The notes: a model not told the origin generated them from the letters alone. Counted from the stretch's first letter, positions 52,655 through 64,000 are shown. The stretch is DNA of 64,000 nucleotides from Endomychus coccineus (GCA_958510875.1 OY294067.1:199332524-199396523); one strand, 5' to 3'. A program made the numbers and translations.

Positions 52655-53705
52655 ACGACTTCTGGGTCATTTTTTACCCTATACATTTTTTTACAGAAAT
52701 GGGTATACATTTGGTTTTCATTCACTATTAGCGCATATTTACCTTTATGTATACGTTTTTTAAAACTTTGCAATGTACAGTGATGTATTGATGTGTTCCG
52801 GGACATTAATACAAAATTTAAGATAATAACTTAAAGCTCGTGTACATACTTATTTCAAATTGCTAGGATCTTACATATATTGTTTTCTGAACATAAACAG
52901 TGATTATCTCAAATATGTATAGTACAATAAACTAGAATTTCAAAGAAGTATCTTTTTTTTGGTTGTTCCTCTAATGACGACTTCCGGGACAACTAAACAT
53001 ATGGGATCATGCTTTTACAAATAAAAGACCTATTTTGACTCAATATCTTTCGATAAAATATAGACCACACTTCTAAGATAATCAGTTTTTTAGATTAGAA
53101 CATAATGGACATAATAGTATTATATACGTTGGAGGGGCGAATATGAAAATAAATATTTAAATATTCAAATTGTCATCATTTGTTCTGGGTCATTTTGTGC
53201 CCTACAAATTTTCTTACAGAAATGGGTATACATTCGGTTTTCCTTCACAATTAGTTCATATTCACCGTTATGTATTCTTTTTTGTAAATTGTTCAACGTA
53301 CAGTGTCGTATTGACGTGATCCGGGACATTAATATAAAATTCAGGATAATTCCTTAAAGCCCCTATACATACTTATTTCAAATGGCTAGGATCTCGCATA
53401 TATTGTCTACTGAACATAAACAGTAGTTTTCTTGTATATGCATAGTCCAATGAATTAGAATTAAAAAAAATATCTTTTTGGTGGTTATTTCTCTAATGGC
53501 GACTTCCGGGACAACTGAATATATGGGTTCATGCTTTTATAAATCAAATACCTATATTGACTCAATATCTTTCGATAAAATAAAGACCCCTTTTTGAAAG
53601 AAATTAGTTTTTTATATTGGAACATAGTGGACGTAATAGTATTTTTTGCATTATATACGTTGTGGGCGAGAACAAGAAAATATATATTTAAGTAATTCAG
53701 TTGTT
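52655..53705 (+). repeat. Tandem duplication, unit about 525 bp, two copies
   Basis: ctgggtcattttttacccta at 52662 recurs as ctgggtcattttgtgcccta at 53187. The following 500 bp match with moderate divergence (acagaaatgggtatacat, gacttccgggacaact, tcaatatctttcgataaaat). No coding potential was seen. Confidence 0.75.
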
Positions 53706-53924
53706 ATTGTTTGTTATTGATCAACAACAACAAATACTATTAGCATGCAGCTGAATAAAAATTAATTTTTAGTATTAGATAATCGGGCAAACTGTAAAAA
53801 CACAAAGCTTACATATTTCCAGAAATACTCATTCACGAACAAAATTCTGCAATAGTTTACGACTAATTTAATTTATTGAAGTTGTACAAACATTTTCAGA
53901 TGTATCTTAATCAGCATGTTCAAA

Positions 53925-54590
53925 AACATTTTTCCTACTACCGCCCAAGAAGTACTAACTTCACTCTCGCCGTACAGTACTTGAAGATTAATTTTACGCA
54001 CTATGGCATAAAAAAAATCCTTTTTGCAACAGTGCGTAAAGCGACGTCAATAAGTGTAAAATACTACTAGTGTTTCATGATTCATGATTCAAAAAAGTTA
54101 CTTTACAAACAAGTTGCAAACAAATTTTTTTCAACTACCGTAAAATGTATCTTTCAAAATAAGAATTTTTTTGAAATGATGCATCTTGTATAGACCGAGA
54201 GAGACGGCCAAAATATATTACCACAATTGCCATGGCAACCACCGGCCGCTATTGTCGAGGGCTAGGATGACATCGAAATTTGCCAAAAACACACGTTACG
54301 CAGATAGAAAATACAAATCAATATGGCTTTTCCCAAATTGGTTTGAGGTGGGAATTGGAAGTTAAAAGTTTTCTGGCCAGTACTATTCTCCAAGCTAACA
54401 GAATTCGACGAAAATAGGTATATTTTTGCATGTCCACACCCATCATTTGTTTAGCCTTATTGACGTTACTCTACGCACTAGTGCGTGAGGAATATATTTT
54501 ACGAACTAGTGCTTAAAATTTAACTTTAAACACTGCACGGCGAGCGTTATTCCTTTGCGGGCTGTAGTAGGAAAAAAGTAAGTTTTGGGC
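53925..54590. mobile_element. MITE-like foldback, about 0.67 kb
   Basis: Diverged inverted arms occur at about 53935-54060 and 54455-54580. They share ctcgccgt(a/g)cagt, a gcgtaaa block and gacgtcaataag with its complement. The interior (54180-54440) has no ORF of note. Confidence 0.55.
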
Positions 54591-54868
54591 AGGACCTGTC
54601 AAAATATACCCGCTTTCGTCGAAATCTTCTACATTGGAAAATACGACTGGCCGGAGAATATGTACCGAATCAGAATCTAAGTACTTTCAACTTTCAATTG
54701 CCAGCTCAGAGTTAGATCAGTATGCGCCCACTCAACGGAAAACCCTCAGAACAACAGAAACAACTACTCCGAGGACACATGTCCATACCACTTCCGTCAT
54801 TGGACTACACTTTTTATCTCTCAATTGTTCGTTGTGAGAAAATATGAAAATGTATGTTTTCACTATCA
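54591..54868. other. No gene recognised
   Basis: Short flanking sequence. The 67-codon ORF at 54634-54837 is unrecognised. Confidence 0.35.
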
Positions 54869-54873
54869 CCAAC

Positions 54874-55421
54874 TGTTAAGATGCGACAGCAGTGATCGCA
54901 CCTTAAAGTGATTGGATGCGAAATGTTTAGATGCGACAGCATTGATCGCACCTTGAAATGATTGAATATTCTTCCCAACACTTGTAATAAAACACGACTT
55001 GATTATATTTGCTTGTATTTAGTAATAGTAATGGTGAAATATAAAAGCGAGTGACAAATTCAATAGTTGGAAATATACTACTAATTACAGCCTGATAGAA
55101 ATTCTAAACTAAACAGTTATCCCTACTACACTCCTCATGGGGTTGTTTGTCATTCGGTATAATATTTAGAGGTAGAAGTTCATTCTATGTCTTATTGGAA
55201 AATTCCGCTTAATCGTTTATTGCTATGCAACCTTTCTGCGAATTCTTACTTTGTGTTTACGACAGGAAAGTCCAGTATCACTTTGTTCCAAAATACCTAT
55301 TATAAACGGATTAAGCTCATTTCGGTTCACTTAAATAATTACGATACCTAATATAATACAGGAATATTTACAATTGAGTTTTATGGATCTTTCAAAGGAT
55401 GTCTTTGGTTTGGAACAAACA
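54874..55421 (-). repeat. 3' LTR of the BEL/Pao element
   Basis: 548 bp with TG...CA termini (TGTTTGTTCC...TCTTAACA on the minus strand). It contains a 50-bp internal duplication (agatgcgacagcagtgatcg at 54879 and 54929). Confidence 0.95.
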
Positions 55422-55651
55422 TACTCCCCCCCTTGAAAGATCTGTGGGTTTACTACCCATGAGCTGGTAGTGCAATGGAGTTCCACGAAGGTCAATAGGT
55501 CATGGATATACATTCATATGGACATTATATCATAATACAAATATATACATTTACATAGAATAATATGTTACAAATACAATATATACAGATCAATAATACG
55601 AGTATGTTCCAGATACATTGTAGATCATTTGTTGCAGTCGACCGGGTTCAC

Positions 55652-57847
55652 TTAAACATTATCATCGATGGGTAATAAACACACACGGGACACTGCACGT
55701 TTAATAATGCCGTTGGATGTTTTTATTGAAATCACTCTAGTGTTGTTGTCCTTTCCTGGATGTAATTCCGTTACTCTACCCGTCAGCCATCGTAATGGTG
55801 GTAGATGATCTTCTTTAAGTATGACCATGTTTCCCACTTGAAGTTCCATGGCCTTTTCCGGTTGAGTCTTCCATTTACTTCGTTGCTGCAAGGAAGAAAT
55901 ATATTCCTTGCTCCACCGCTTCCAAAAGTGTTGACGCAGTTGCTCAATGTACTGCCATCGGGATAACCTATTTTGCTGTATGTGGGTGATGTCAGGATGT
56001 GGGGAAGATAATAGCGAGTCACCAATTAAAAAATATCCAGGAGTGAGATAAAGGAGGTCATGTGGGTCATTAGACAAGGGTGTGATGGGTCGAGAATTTA
56101 ATATAGCTTCAATTTGTGTTAATATCGTAGTAAATGCTTCAAACGTTAAATTGGCGTTTCCTATTATTCGTTTTAAATGATGTTTTATGGATTTTACTGA
56201 TGCTTCCCAGAGTCCTCCAAAGTGAGGTGCTCTAGGTGGTATGAAATGCCACTTTATGCTGTCTTCGGTCAAGATGTTGATTATGTGGGTACCATTGATC
56301 TCGTTATCAAATAATTCTTTCAACGATTTCAATTCATTATTTGCGCCTACGAAATTTGTCCCATTGTCTGAAAATATATCGGTGACCTTGCCGCGGCGGG
56401 CCATAAAACGATATAACGCAGCGAGAAATGCGTCGGTTGTCAGATCACTGACTAATTCTATGTGAAGTGCTTTAGTAGCCATACATACAAACACTGCAAT
56501 GTAGGCCTTGACTAAACGCTTACGTGATTTTGAACCTTCTTTTATTAGAAAAGGACCTGCATAGTCTATTCCCGTTTTGATGAAGGGGCGGCATGATTCT
56601 AAACGATATGATGGTAAATCTCCCATGACGGGATTAATGATTCTTGGCTTAACTCGAAAACAAGGAATACATTTTCTTAAAACATTTCGAACACTGCTTT
56701 TACCTGCAATCAGCCAATATTTGCACCTTAACGATGCTAACGTAGCGCCACACCCGGCGTGCATTAAACGCTTGTGTTCATTGCTGATTAACAAATTTGT
56801 AAAATGGTCACTGCTAGGTAAAACAATGGGGTGTTTCTGTTGAAACTCCAGATTAGATTGACTTAATCTGCCACCTACCCGAATTACTTCATTTTCATCT
56901 AAAAATGGTTTCAATGATAACAATTTGCTATGATTATTTACTCGCATATTTTTTTTGAGGGCTTGAATTTCGCCATTGAAATGAATGTTTTGAATAATTT
57001 TTATAATGGCGGTCTCTGCGCCTTTTAACTCGTCAATCGAAAGTAACCCAGTACGTGTGCCGACGCTGTTAATCTTAGCCTTGATGTTATTACTGAACCG
57101 TAACACATATGCGGTAATTCTTTTCAGCTTTTTATAACAGGAAAATTTAGTTATTAAATTGAAATTATTATGATTCGTTTGTGCTATAAGACATGTCTCG
57201 TCTGATAGTTTCTGTTCTGGAATGATGTCTTTGGTAGCTGGTGTCACTGGCCAGTACTTCTCAATCCTTTGTAGAAAATCTGGACCTTCCCACCACAATT
57301 TGGACTCTTTTAGTTGCCCCGGAGTAAGACCCCGTGATATTATGTCCGCGGGATTATCAGCACTGGGTACATGCCGCCAGTATGAGTTATGAGACTGTGT
57401 AAGTTCTTGTATTTCCGAAACTCGGTTGGCTACAAATTGTTTAAAACGATTGGGTGCTCCTGCTATCCAAGACAATGTTATAGTGGAATCGCACCAATAA
57501 TATTCGCGGATGGCGGTAATAGTTAATGAGTTTTTTACCTTTTTTGCTAATTGAGCAAGTAATAGGGCTCCACTCAATTCTAAACGTGGTAAAGAAATAA
57601 TTTTTAGTGGAGCGACCCGTGATTTCGCGCAGATCAATTTAACCGATATATTTTCGAATTGATTTGTTGTTTTTAAGTATAAACATGCACCGTATGCGCG
57701 CTCAGATGCATCACAAAATCCATGGAGTTCTATGGTGTGTGGTTTTTTGCAACTAATGTGTCGCGGTATGAGAATATCGTTTAGAACTGGTAATGTTTGT
57801 TTAAATTGACACCATTGAGTGTTTAGAGCTAAAGGAATAGGTTCGTC
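55652..57847 (-). CDS. pol: BEL/Pao RNase H and integrase
   Basis: This is the same frame after the third TGA. RNase H follows the RT: IELHGFCDASERAYGACLYL, then LPRLELSGALLLAQL and YYWCDSTITLSWI. The integrase has an H2C2 zinc site (HAGCGATLASLRCKYW, then CIPC) and a DDE core: GIDYAGPF (Asp), DIFSDNGTNFVGANNELKSL (Asp), HFGGLWEASVKSIKHHLKR (Glu). A C-terminal DUF5641-like tail follows (LQVGNMVILKEDHLPPLRW, then GRVTELHPGKD), ending at 55652. All catalytic residues are present. An ATG at 57637 opens the longest uninterrupted part (661 codons). Confidence 0.93.
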   Translation of the reverse strand, partial: DEPIPLALNTQWCQFKQTLPVLNDILIPRHISCKKPHTIELHGFCDASERAYGACLYLKTTNQFENISVKLICAKSRVAPLKIISLPRLELSGALLLAQLAKKVKNSLTITAIREYYWCDSTITLSWIAGAPNRFKQFVANRVSEIQELTQSHNSYWRHVPSADNPADIISRGLTPGQLKESKLWWEGPDFLQRIEKYWPVTPATKDIIPEQKLSDETCLIAQTNHNNFNLITKFSCYKKLKRITAYVLRFSNNIKAKINSVGTRTGLLSIDELKGAETAIIKIIQNIHFNGEIQALKKNMRVNNHSKLLSLKPFLDENEVIRVGGRLSQSNLEFQQKHPIVLPSSDHFTNLLISNEHKRLMHAGCGATLASLRCKYWLIAGKSSVRNVLRKCIPCFRVKPRIINPVMGDLPSYRLESCRPFIKTGIDYAGPFLIKEGSKSRKRLVKAYIAVFVCMATKALHIELVSDLTTDAFLAALYRFMARRGKVTDIFSDNGTNFVGANNELKSLKELFDNEINGTHIINILTEDSIKWHFIPPRAPHFGGLWEASVKSIKHHLKRIIGNANLTFEAFTTILTQIEAILNSRPITPLSNDPHDLLYLTPGYFLIGDSLLSSPHPDITHIQQNRLSRWQYIEQLRQHFWKRWSKEYISSLQQRSKWKTQPEKAMELQVGNMVILKEDHLPPLRWLTGRVTELHPGKDNNTRVISIKTSNGIIKRAVSRVCLLPIDDNV

Positions 57848-60028
57848 TCATCCGAGCTCTAGTTGCCATAGGGTTTGTAATATCATCTTTGCTAGTATAG
57901 TAGTTGGACCTATTAAACCTAGGGGATCGAAGAGTTGAGAAATTTCGGATAATATCGAACGTTTTGTGATGCGATTTGTTTTTTCCAATTGTACTTTATA
58001 TTGCAGTGAGTCAGACAAATTATTCCAAAGAACGCCTAATGTTTTTGATTCTGTTATGTTTTCCGTAAGTAATGATTGCACAATGTGAACTGGTTGTGCT
58101 TCGATCGGCTCGTAATTTGTATTTGATACCCATTTTCTTAAGTCAAATCCAGCCGTTGCTAGTAAATCAGTCACATTAGTTTTGATTTGAGTAAGCTCTT
58201 CTACTGTTTCAGCCCCAGTTAAAAGATCGTCAACATAAAAATCATTAGTGATAATATTATTCGTAATCTTTGAATTAGTGTGATGATTTTCTGCAGCTAG
58301 GTGCTTTAAAGATTTTATAGCTAGATATGGTGCACTTCCGGTGCCATATGTCACTGTATTGAGACTGTAAACTTTTACAGGTTGAGTAGCGTCCGAGCGC
58401 CAAAATATTTTCTGGTACTCGCGTTGATCGGGCTCAATTAATATCTGCCTATACATTTTTGCGATGTCCGCTTTAATCACGAATGAATGCTGTCTAAATC
58501 GTACTAAAATGCTGAATAAATCATTTTGAAGCGCGGGTCCTATCATTTGAACATCGTTTAATGATAGACCGGATGTTGTTTTGGCGGAACCGTCAAAAAC
58601 CACCCTTAACTTGGTAGTTGAACTGTCCTGTTTAAAAACTGCATGATGAGGCAGGTAAAATCCGCGATCATGACTGTCTTGGTCAGTTACATTCGTCATG
58701 TGGCCTAATGCTTCATATTCGGACATGAAATCACCATATTGTTGTTTTAATGCCAAATTTTTATCGAGCTTCCGTTCCAGAGCATAAAACCGTTTCAATG
58801 CATTTGTATATGAGTTTCCTAAGGCTTGCACATTTGATTTGAAGGGAATGCTTACAATAAACTGACCATTATTGTGACGCCTTGTGGTTTGTGAAAAATG
58901 ATTTTCGCACATTTTCTCTTCACGTGATAAGTTCGATCTGCCTTCTTGATAATTTTCAAGTTCCCAAAATTTGGATATTTGATTGTGAATTTTGTCATTT
59001 ATACTCAAATTGCATTGAATATGATATCTAGGAAACACATGACTACCTGAGACTATCCAGCCCAATTTTGTTTTATGTAATATTAAATTTGAATCAGAAA
59101 TCTTAATTTGACCTATGCATAACAAATCCCAAAATAGATTTGCACCTATCAATAAATCTATATTAGCGGGCTTATGAAATGTCGGATCTGCTAGCTGTAT
59201 GTTTGTGGGAATATGTATATGTGAAATATCAATTGGTTCACTTGGTAGATGTGCTGTAATTTTAGGCAAGACCAGACATTGCAATTCAACTTGAAAATCG
59301 TTTGTATTTGATTTCAAGTTTATAGAAGTGCTAGAAGTAATATTTGATTTAGATTGGTTAATTCCTATCACCGGAATAAAAGTTTTGTTTTGTTCTAACT
59401 TTAAGCGACTACATGTTTCAGCAGATATAAAGTTTGATTGCGAGCCTGAATCAAGTAGAACCCGACATTGATGTTTCTGACCTGTGATATCAAAAATTGT
59501 GACCATTGCGGTTGATAACAATGTTTGTGCTTGCATTGCATGTGCACAATGGGTCACGGTAGGGGAGCTACCTTGCTGTGACGTCGATGGTTGATTGATT
59601 TGTATTGGTGTGATTAAGTTTCCATTGTGCAACAATGTATGATGTTTTTTATGACATATCTTGCATGAATACCTTGATTTGCAACTTTGCACATCATGAC
59701 CCAGGTATAAACAATTCTGACATAACTTACGAATTTTTGATTGTGTTATCCGCGACTCTAAGGTCAACGATAGAAATTTTTGGCATGTAAAAATGGAATG
59801 CGGTTTTTCTGCATCTTTGCAGAATGAACAAACCTTTTGTTGTGCAACGAGATAATTGAAATTGGGTTTCGAATTACCGGGCAACTTGGTCTTGTCACGA
59901 CCAGTATTTGATAGGTTATGATTTAGAGACTTATTATTGAACAATTTATCTAATAGTTTTGCTCTATTTGCTAAAAATGTTGTAAGACATTCAATGGTGG
60001 GAGCTTTTTGTTCAACGATGTGGCGTTC
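57848..60028 (-). CDS. pol: BEL/Pao zinc knuckles, protease and reverse transcriptase
   Basis: The frame continues from gag. Three Cys/His knuckle-like clusters (CSFCKDAEKPH, CQNCLYLGHDVQSC, CKICHKKHH) are followed by an aspartic protease with CRVLLDSGSQSNFIS (DSG active site). The RT begins with FKQDSSTTKLRVVFDGSAKT. It continues with FVIKADIAKMYRQILIEPDQ (first catalytic Asp) and NDFYVDDLLTGAETVEEL (catalytic Asp pair) at about 58215. The segment ends at TGA 57848-57850, within a QLELG-DEPIP context where Trp is usual. Otherwise there are no stops or frameshifts over some 720 codons. A first internal ATG is at 59944. Confidence 0.92.
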   Translation of the reverse strand, partial: ERHIVEQKAPTIECLTTFLANRAKLLDKLFNNKSLNHNLSNTGRDKTKLPGNSKPNFNYLVAQQKVCSFCKDAEKPHSIFTCQKFLSLTLESRITQSKIRKLCQNCLYLGHDVQSCKSRYSCKICHKKHHTLLHNGNLITPIQINQPSTSQQGSSPTVTHCAHAMQAQTLLSTAMVTIFDITGQKHQCRVLLDSGSQSNFISAETCSRLKLEQNKTFIPVIGINQSKSNITSSTSINLKSNTNDFQVELQCLVLPKITAHLPSEPIDISHIHIPTNIQLADPTFHKPANIDLLIGANLFWDLLCIGQIKISDSNLILHKTKLGWIVSGSHVFPRYHIQCNLSINDKIHNQISKFWELENYQEGRSNLSREEKMCENHFSQTTRRHNNGQFIVSIPFKSNVQALGNSYTNALKRFYALERKLDKNLALKQQYGDFMSEYEALGHMTNVTDQDSHDRGFYLPHHAVFKQDSSTTKLRVVFDGSAKTTSGLSLNDVQMIGPALQNDLFSILVRFRQHSFVIKADIAKMYRQILIEPDQREYQKIFWRSDATQPVKVYSLNTVTYGTGSAPYLAIKSLKHLAAENHHTNSKITNNIITNDFYVDDLLTGAETVEELTQIKTNVTDLLATAGFDLRKWVSNTNYEPIEAQPVHIVQSLLTENITESKTLGVLWNNLSDSLQYKVQLEKTNRITKRSILSEISQLFDPLGLIGPTTILAKMILQTLWQLELG

Positions 60029-60817
60029 TCATTCGCGCTTTGTGCTATAGTCTAGCTTTTGACAAACTAAATGAATTAGCAGCCTGTTTGCTAAATTGTT
60101 TGGGTCATCTATAGTTTTAATCGCCTCTAATTGATTTGAAATATCGTCCGATAGTTGACGTAACAACGCTGATGATTCTTTGGCTACAGGTGGTAATTCA
60201 AATAGGCATTGTATATGTTTTATGATAATGCTTTCCCTGTCTTCAAATCTTTCTATTAATTTATTTCAAGCAATTGAATAATTAGAATCTGAGATAGATA
60301 TTGCTTGAATAACTCGAGCAGCATCTCCACTCAAAGCTGCTTTCAGGTATTGAAATTTATCGATATTAGAAATATTAGTATTTGAATGTATTAACGAAAA
60401 GAATGAATCATGAAAATTTAACCATTCATTAAAACGTCCATCAAAGCCGGGAATTTTAATTTCAGGTAACTTCACACGTTGTTGATATGGTGGAGATCCA
60501 GGAACAATATTGCTTTGAATGTTTGTAAGTAAACGCTTTCCGATACCAAGATTCTGATAATAATGAGTTTCAAAAGCTTCGCGTTGACTTAATGCCTCAT
60601 CTTCGTCATCGTTTAATTCTTCAATATCATTTTGAATTTCATTGAATTGACTATAAATTATTTCGATATCATTGTAGCGTATTTGTAACTCCTCAGACAT
60701 GTGATCGGGTTCAAACTTATTTAGAAAATTTCTGAAAGAAGTTAATTTTGCTTTCAAAGTACCCCGTTTCTTTATTAATGATTTTAATCTGTTAGCATTT
60801 TCATTTGAATCAGGCAT
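60029..60817 (-). CDS. gag: BEL/Pao gag (DUF1759-type), two in-frame TGA codons
   Basis: Gag forms the virus-like particle. The start is the ATG at 60817 (MPDSNENANRL); the open frame upstream to 60895 lies in the leader. The capsid-like region has VKLPEIKIPGFDGRFNEW and FQYLKAALSGDAARVIQAI, typical of Pao gag. TGA codons at 60266-60268 (after SNYSIA) and 60029-60031 (between KRE and ERHIVE) break the frame. At both places a Trp would fit the family pattern. The same frame continues into the zinc knuckles and pol. Confidence 0.88.
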
Positions 60818-61136
60818 GTTGATATTGACTTTATTAACACAAACGAAACAATACCAAATGGGAATATTAGGGATACTTATACAGGAAGGACTCACCCACG
60901 CTATTTCTTCCTTTGATGATGTGTATGTGATGCTAAGTCCCGTCTTCGTACTAGCGGCTTATCTGGGATTGTTGAAGTACCTATATATGCATTATAGGCA
61001 AATGATGTGATGTTGTTCCATTGGCACTTACACTGAACTAGGTTGATGCTTCCGACAGTTTAAGTGAATGGATGTGTTGAATTGTAAAAAACCGAAAGGC
61101 ACTGGAATTTTTACAATCCGGCTCGAAGGACCAAAA

Positions 61137-61684
61137 TGTTAAGATGCGACAGCAGTGATCGCACCTTAAAGTGATTGGATGCGAAATGTTTAGATGCGAC
61201 AGCATTGATCGCACCTTGAAATGATTGAATATTCTTCCCAACACTTGTAATAAAACACGACTTGATTATATTTGCTTGTATTTAGTAATAGTAATGGTGA
61301 AATATAAAAGCGAGTGACAAATTCAATAGTTGGAAATATACTACTAATTACAGCCTGATAGAAATTCTAAACTAAACAGTTATCCCTACTACACTCCTCA
61401 TGGGGTTGTTTGTCATTCGGTATAATATTTAGAGGTAGAAGTTCATTCTATGTCTTATTGGAAAATTCCGCTTAATCGTTTATTGCTATGCAACCTTTCT
61501 GCGAATTCTTACTTTGTGTTTACGACAGGAAAGTCCAGTATCACTTTGTTCCAAAATACCTATTATAAACGGATTAAGCTCATTTCGGTTCACTTAAATA
61601 ATTACGATACCTAATATAATACAGGAATATTTACAATTGAGTTTTATGGATCTTTCAAAGGATGTCTTTGGTTTGGAACAAACA
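61137..61684 (-). repeat. 5' LTR of the BEL/Pao element
   Basis: It matches 54874-55421 with no difference found by eye. It drives the leftward transcript. The tRNA-Tyr primer-binding site is immediately inside it. Confidence 0.95.
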
Positions 61685-61689
61685 CCAAC

Positions 61690-64000
61690 CATATTGCAAC
61701 CCCTGTGAAGATATTCGTAATCTAAACTAATCACCTAAAGACCCCCAACATGTCGAAACCTGTAGTGAACTAACTTCGGATCCCTATGCCTCCAGCCACG
61801 TCATGACAGGGATCTATACAGGGGTTATATTATTCCTGTAGCACGTTGGTGATCTTTACAAGTAATACATTTGTTGTCCTTTTAACAAAGCAAATTCAGA
61901 ATAATTTCTCGTTTCCATCAAAATTGTCTCATAGTTCAATAAACTATTGCAGAAATGTTTTCTTTCGGTGAAACCCCCATTTATTCTGAATTCTGTCTGT
62001 GGTAAAGCCCTGTTTAGCAGCGATCTAGATGATAAATTCTTAGTCACTGATAATAATATAGGCTTTCAAATAAATTTATTGTTCTCAAACCTAAAACGAG
62101 TTACATTAAATAGCGCTTTCGAACGAATTTTATTATACAGTTATTTCTCGAATGTTAATTACCATGTTATTATTTCATCAAGCAAAACATAAGAGAGAAA
62201 GTTTTTTGGGGGAAGTGTAGGTTACGTTGGCTAAGGTACTGCCTATAATATGAGAGGTCGCAAATTGGGAATGTTGATGAAGCAAGGAACCTAGTGATTT
62301 TTCAAATTTCCAATTTTAGCAAAGTTTCTGGTGAAACCACCAAGGATATTCGATGAATCCTAACTATTGGATTAAGAAAAGATGTAGGTAGTACGTAACA
62401 TTCAATAAAAAATAAAGATAGAGAATATTTCTTTTTTATAACATACATGACAATGTGTAGAGATGTTAGGACTAGTAAAAACTATTGGGACAAACAAAAT
62501 GTCCTCTGGCCATTTAAATTATGCATTTGCATTATTTTAAACGGAATGCCGTATATATTTTTATGACTTTGAAAAATATTGAGGGTATTCTATCATTAAA
62601 AAAAGCAAGTTTGTTCTCTGTATCTCAAAAACGGGATGTTTAATTGTTTTTCTGAGAGTTGCATTAATCCAACAGAAAAATTGAATAAAATTTTTTTTAT
62701 GTAACATCTTTTCCAGCATGGAAATTGAAAAAGTGAGGTGGGAATTGCTGGTAGAACAGTAACGGAATAAAAATTGAAAAAATGTTCAATAAGGGTCTAA
62801 CACTATACAAAATTCTTCAAACAATTCTCTCGATTTTATTAAATTGCTCAACGCGTAGTGTCATACGGCTATTTGAATCAAACTTTTGCAATATATGTTT
62901 GTTACATTTTAACGGCATTAATATTTGCCGTTTTTCAACTAGGACCCTTTGGTATATAGTTTTTTCGGAAATGAGGCACATGAATTCAATTTCAACGGAA
63001 AACACGGTTCTCATAAAATTACATGGTATCATAACAATTCGGATGCTAAAAGTATTTTACATTAAATTGAATTTGAAGGAATACAATTTAGCCATGTAAA
63101 AATTAGGAAGTCAATTTAAATTTGAAGGCGTATGGAACTAAAATGCTTTCAAATGATTTCAAATGCAGACTTATACCATAATGGAATTGTAACTTGAATA
63201 AACAATATTTTTTGTTTTGAAATATTTTACTTGTTCCACTTGCAAAATTAATTGTAGTTCCTAGAAAATAAGGTAATAGGACATATTACACATCAGATTG
63301 GTTATCGAAGAATGCATTAATTTATTTCGGAATCCCATATTATAATAGCAGTCTATAAAATAATTTTTTCGTGTATTATGAATTGAAAAGTTTTTATTCC
63401 AATGCAACAGAAGTACCTAGATGAACTTCACGATTTTTCTGTAGAGCTTAGAAATAATTTGAGTCGAAGAGATAATTCATTATCAGAAGTTTTACATTAA
63501 AATACAATACAACTCAATATCTATTAGAATTGCACTAAAGTTAAATTTGTATAAGACCTGGCCTTTGTAATAAGAATCTGTTTCCATATAAATACAAGGT
63601 TATTATTATTTAAGCAGAACAATCTTATAGATCGAGTTTCAATTATATTCAATTCAATTGTTTTCAATTCCTTACACACTATATTTTACACCGAACAAGA
63701 AGAGGACATTATTATATTCACAAAGAAAAATTGTTAAATAGTGCAATGCAAAGCCGATGGTCCGTTTATGAGCGAAGGGTACCTGGGTCGCCTCTTTATT
63801 AGAGATTATGATTTATGGGTCTCTGTCACATTATAAATTCAACAAACAAACTATGTTATAAAGATTTGTGTGGGAAAACAGAACTGATGTCCGTCGAACT
63901 ATGAACAACCAACAATCTGCTTTAATAAGATGATAGAATCGCCTCCCTCGAACTCTATAATTTCAAATTCAACAAACTACGTAATACAGATATGTTTGGG
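61690..64000. other. AT-rich DNA, no gene recognised
   Basis: Short ORFs (61856-62047 minus, 61947-62192, 62782-63099) show no known domains. Two similar strings, tataaattcaacaaacaaac (63832) and aaattcaacaaactacg (63964), hint at a weak direct repeat of about 130 bp at the end. Confidence 0.4.

Larger units (their letters stand above)
54874..61684 (-). mobile_element. BEL/Pao LTR retrotransposon, 6,811 bp, recent
   Basis: It is flanked by 548-bp LTRs (54874-55421 and 61137-61684) that look identical and by 5-bp duplications ccaac (54869-54873, 61685-61689). The internal gag-pol reads leftward. The primer-binding site next to the 5' LTR (minus strand, just below 61137) is TGGTCCTTCGAGCCGGAT, complementary to the tRNA-Tyr 3' end. 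The polypurine tract aaggggggga lies at about 55424-55435. Identical LTRs indicate recent insertion, yet three TGA codons interrupt the coding frame. Confidence 0.95.

Noticed and set aside
1..64000. CRISPR array, bacterial operon or prophage
   Set aside because: No spacer-repeat pattern. Introns, polyadenylation signals and eukaryotic transposons rule out a prokaryotic source.

Overview
The window is eukaryotic, almost certainly insect, DNA. It is AT-rich, carries small GT-AG introns, long (TA)n runs and insect-type transposons, and has a BEL/Pao retrotransposon primed by tRNA-Tyr. No intact cellular host gene was recognised. Nearly everything interpretable is mobile DNA, much of it nested.

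Layout: 1-8.4 kb holds a decayed DDE transposase relic (minus), a 5'-truncated non-LTR retrotransposon (about 3.77-5.56 kb), two families of diverged tandem repeats, and a second non-LTR reverse-transcriptase relic. That relic is cut by a Polinton/Maverick-class virus-like transposon at 8445-20611 (12,167 bp). The Polinton has 5'-AG...CT-3' ends, a 6-bp target duplication (acaatg) and about 1.34-kb terminal inverted repeats (TIRs) full of tandem repeats. It encodes a packaging ATPase, a DUF8207-like protein, a fibre-like coiled-coil protein, a retroviral-type integrase, a PLA2-domain minor virion protein, an adenain-like protease, a minor and a major capsid protein, an MSV199-type protein (one intron, one stop) and a small membrane glycoprotein. 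It has no DNA polymerase B, which is normally the hallmark gene. The protease frame appears to be reached from the PLA2 gene by -1 frameshifting at a textbook A_AAA_AAC site. A 59-codon ORF with a myristoylation signal sits just before the major capsid gene. Four lesions (integrase tail out of frame, protease catalytic Asp replaced by Val, MSV199 stop, no PolB) say this copy is not autonomous.

20.6-33.3 kb is AT-rich DNA with Penelope-like elements (PLEs): relics at about 23.5 and 32.4 kb and a nearly complete RT/GIY-YIG copy at 26.96-29.50 kb flanked by direct and inverted copies of its own 3' end. At 33.4-35.5 kb lies an intact pogo/Tigger transposon inserted in a foldback element (33338-36296). 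36.3-48.6 kb is mostly gene-free, with several foldback elements and a 1.5-kb tandem-repeat foldback. 48.8-52.6 kb is a 3.9-kb head-to-head palindrome of a second PLE family bordered by (TA)n. 54874-61684 is a BEL/Pao LTR retrotransposon (minus) with LTRs identical to the eye, a 5-bp target duplication and one 1,722-codon gag-pol frame broken only by three TGA codons, each where a tryptophan is expected. The remainder to 64 kb shows no recognisable gene.

All family names come from motifs and remembered family architecture; no database search was run.
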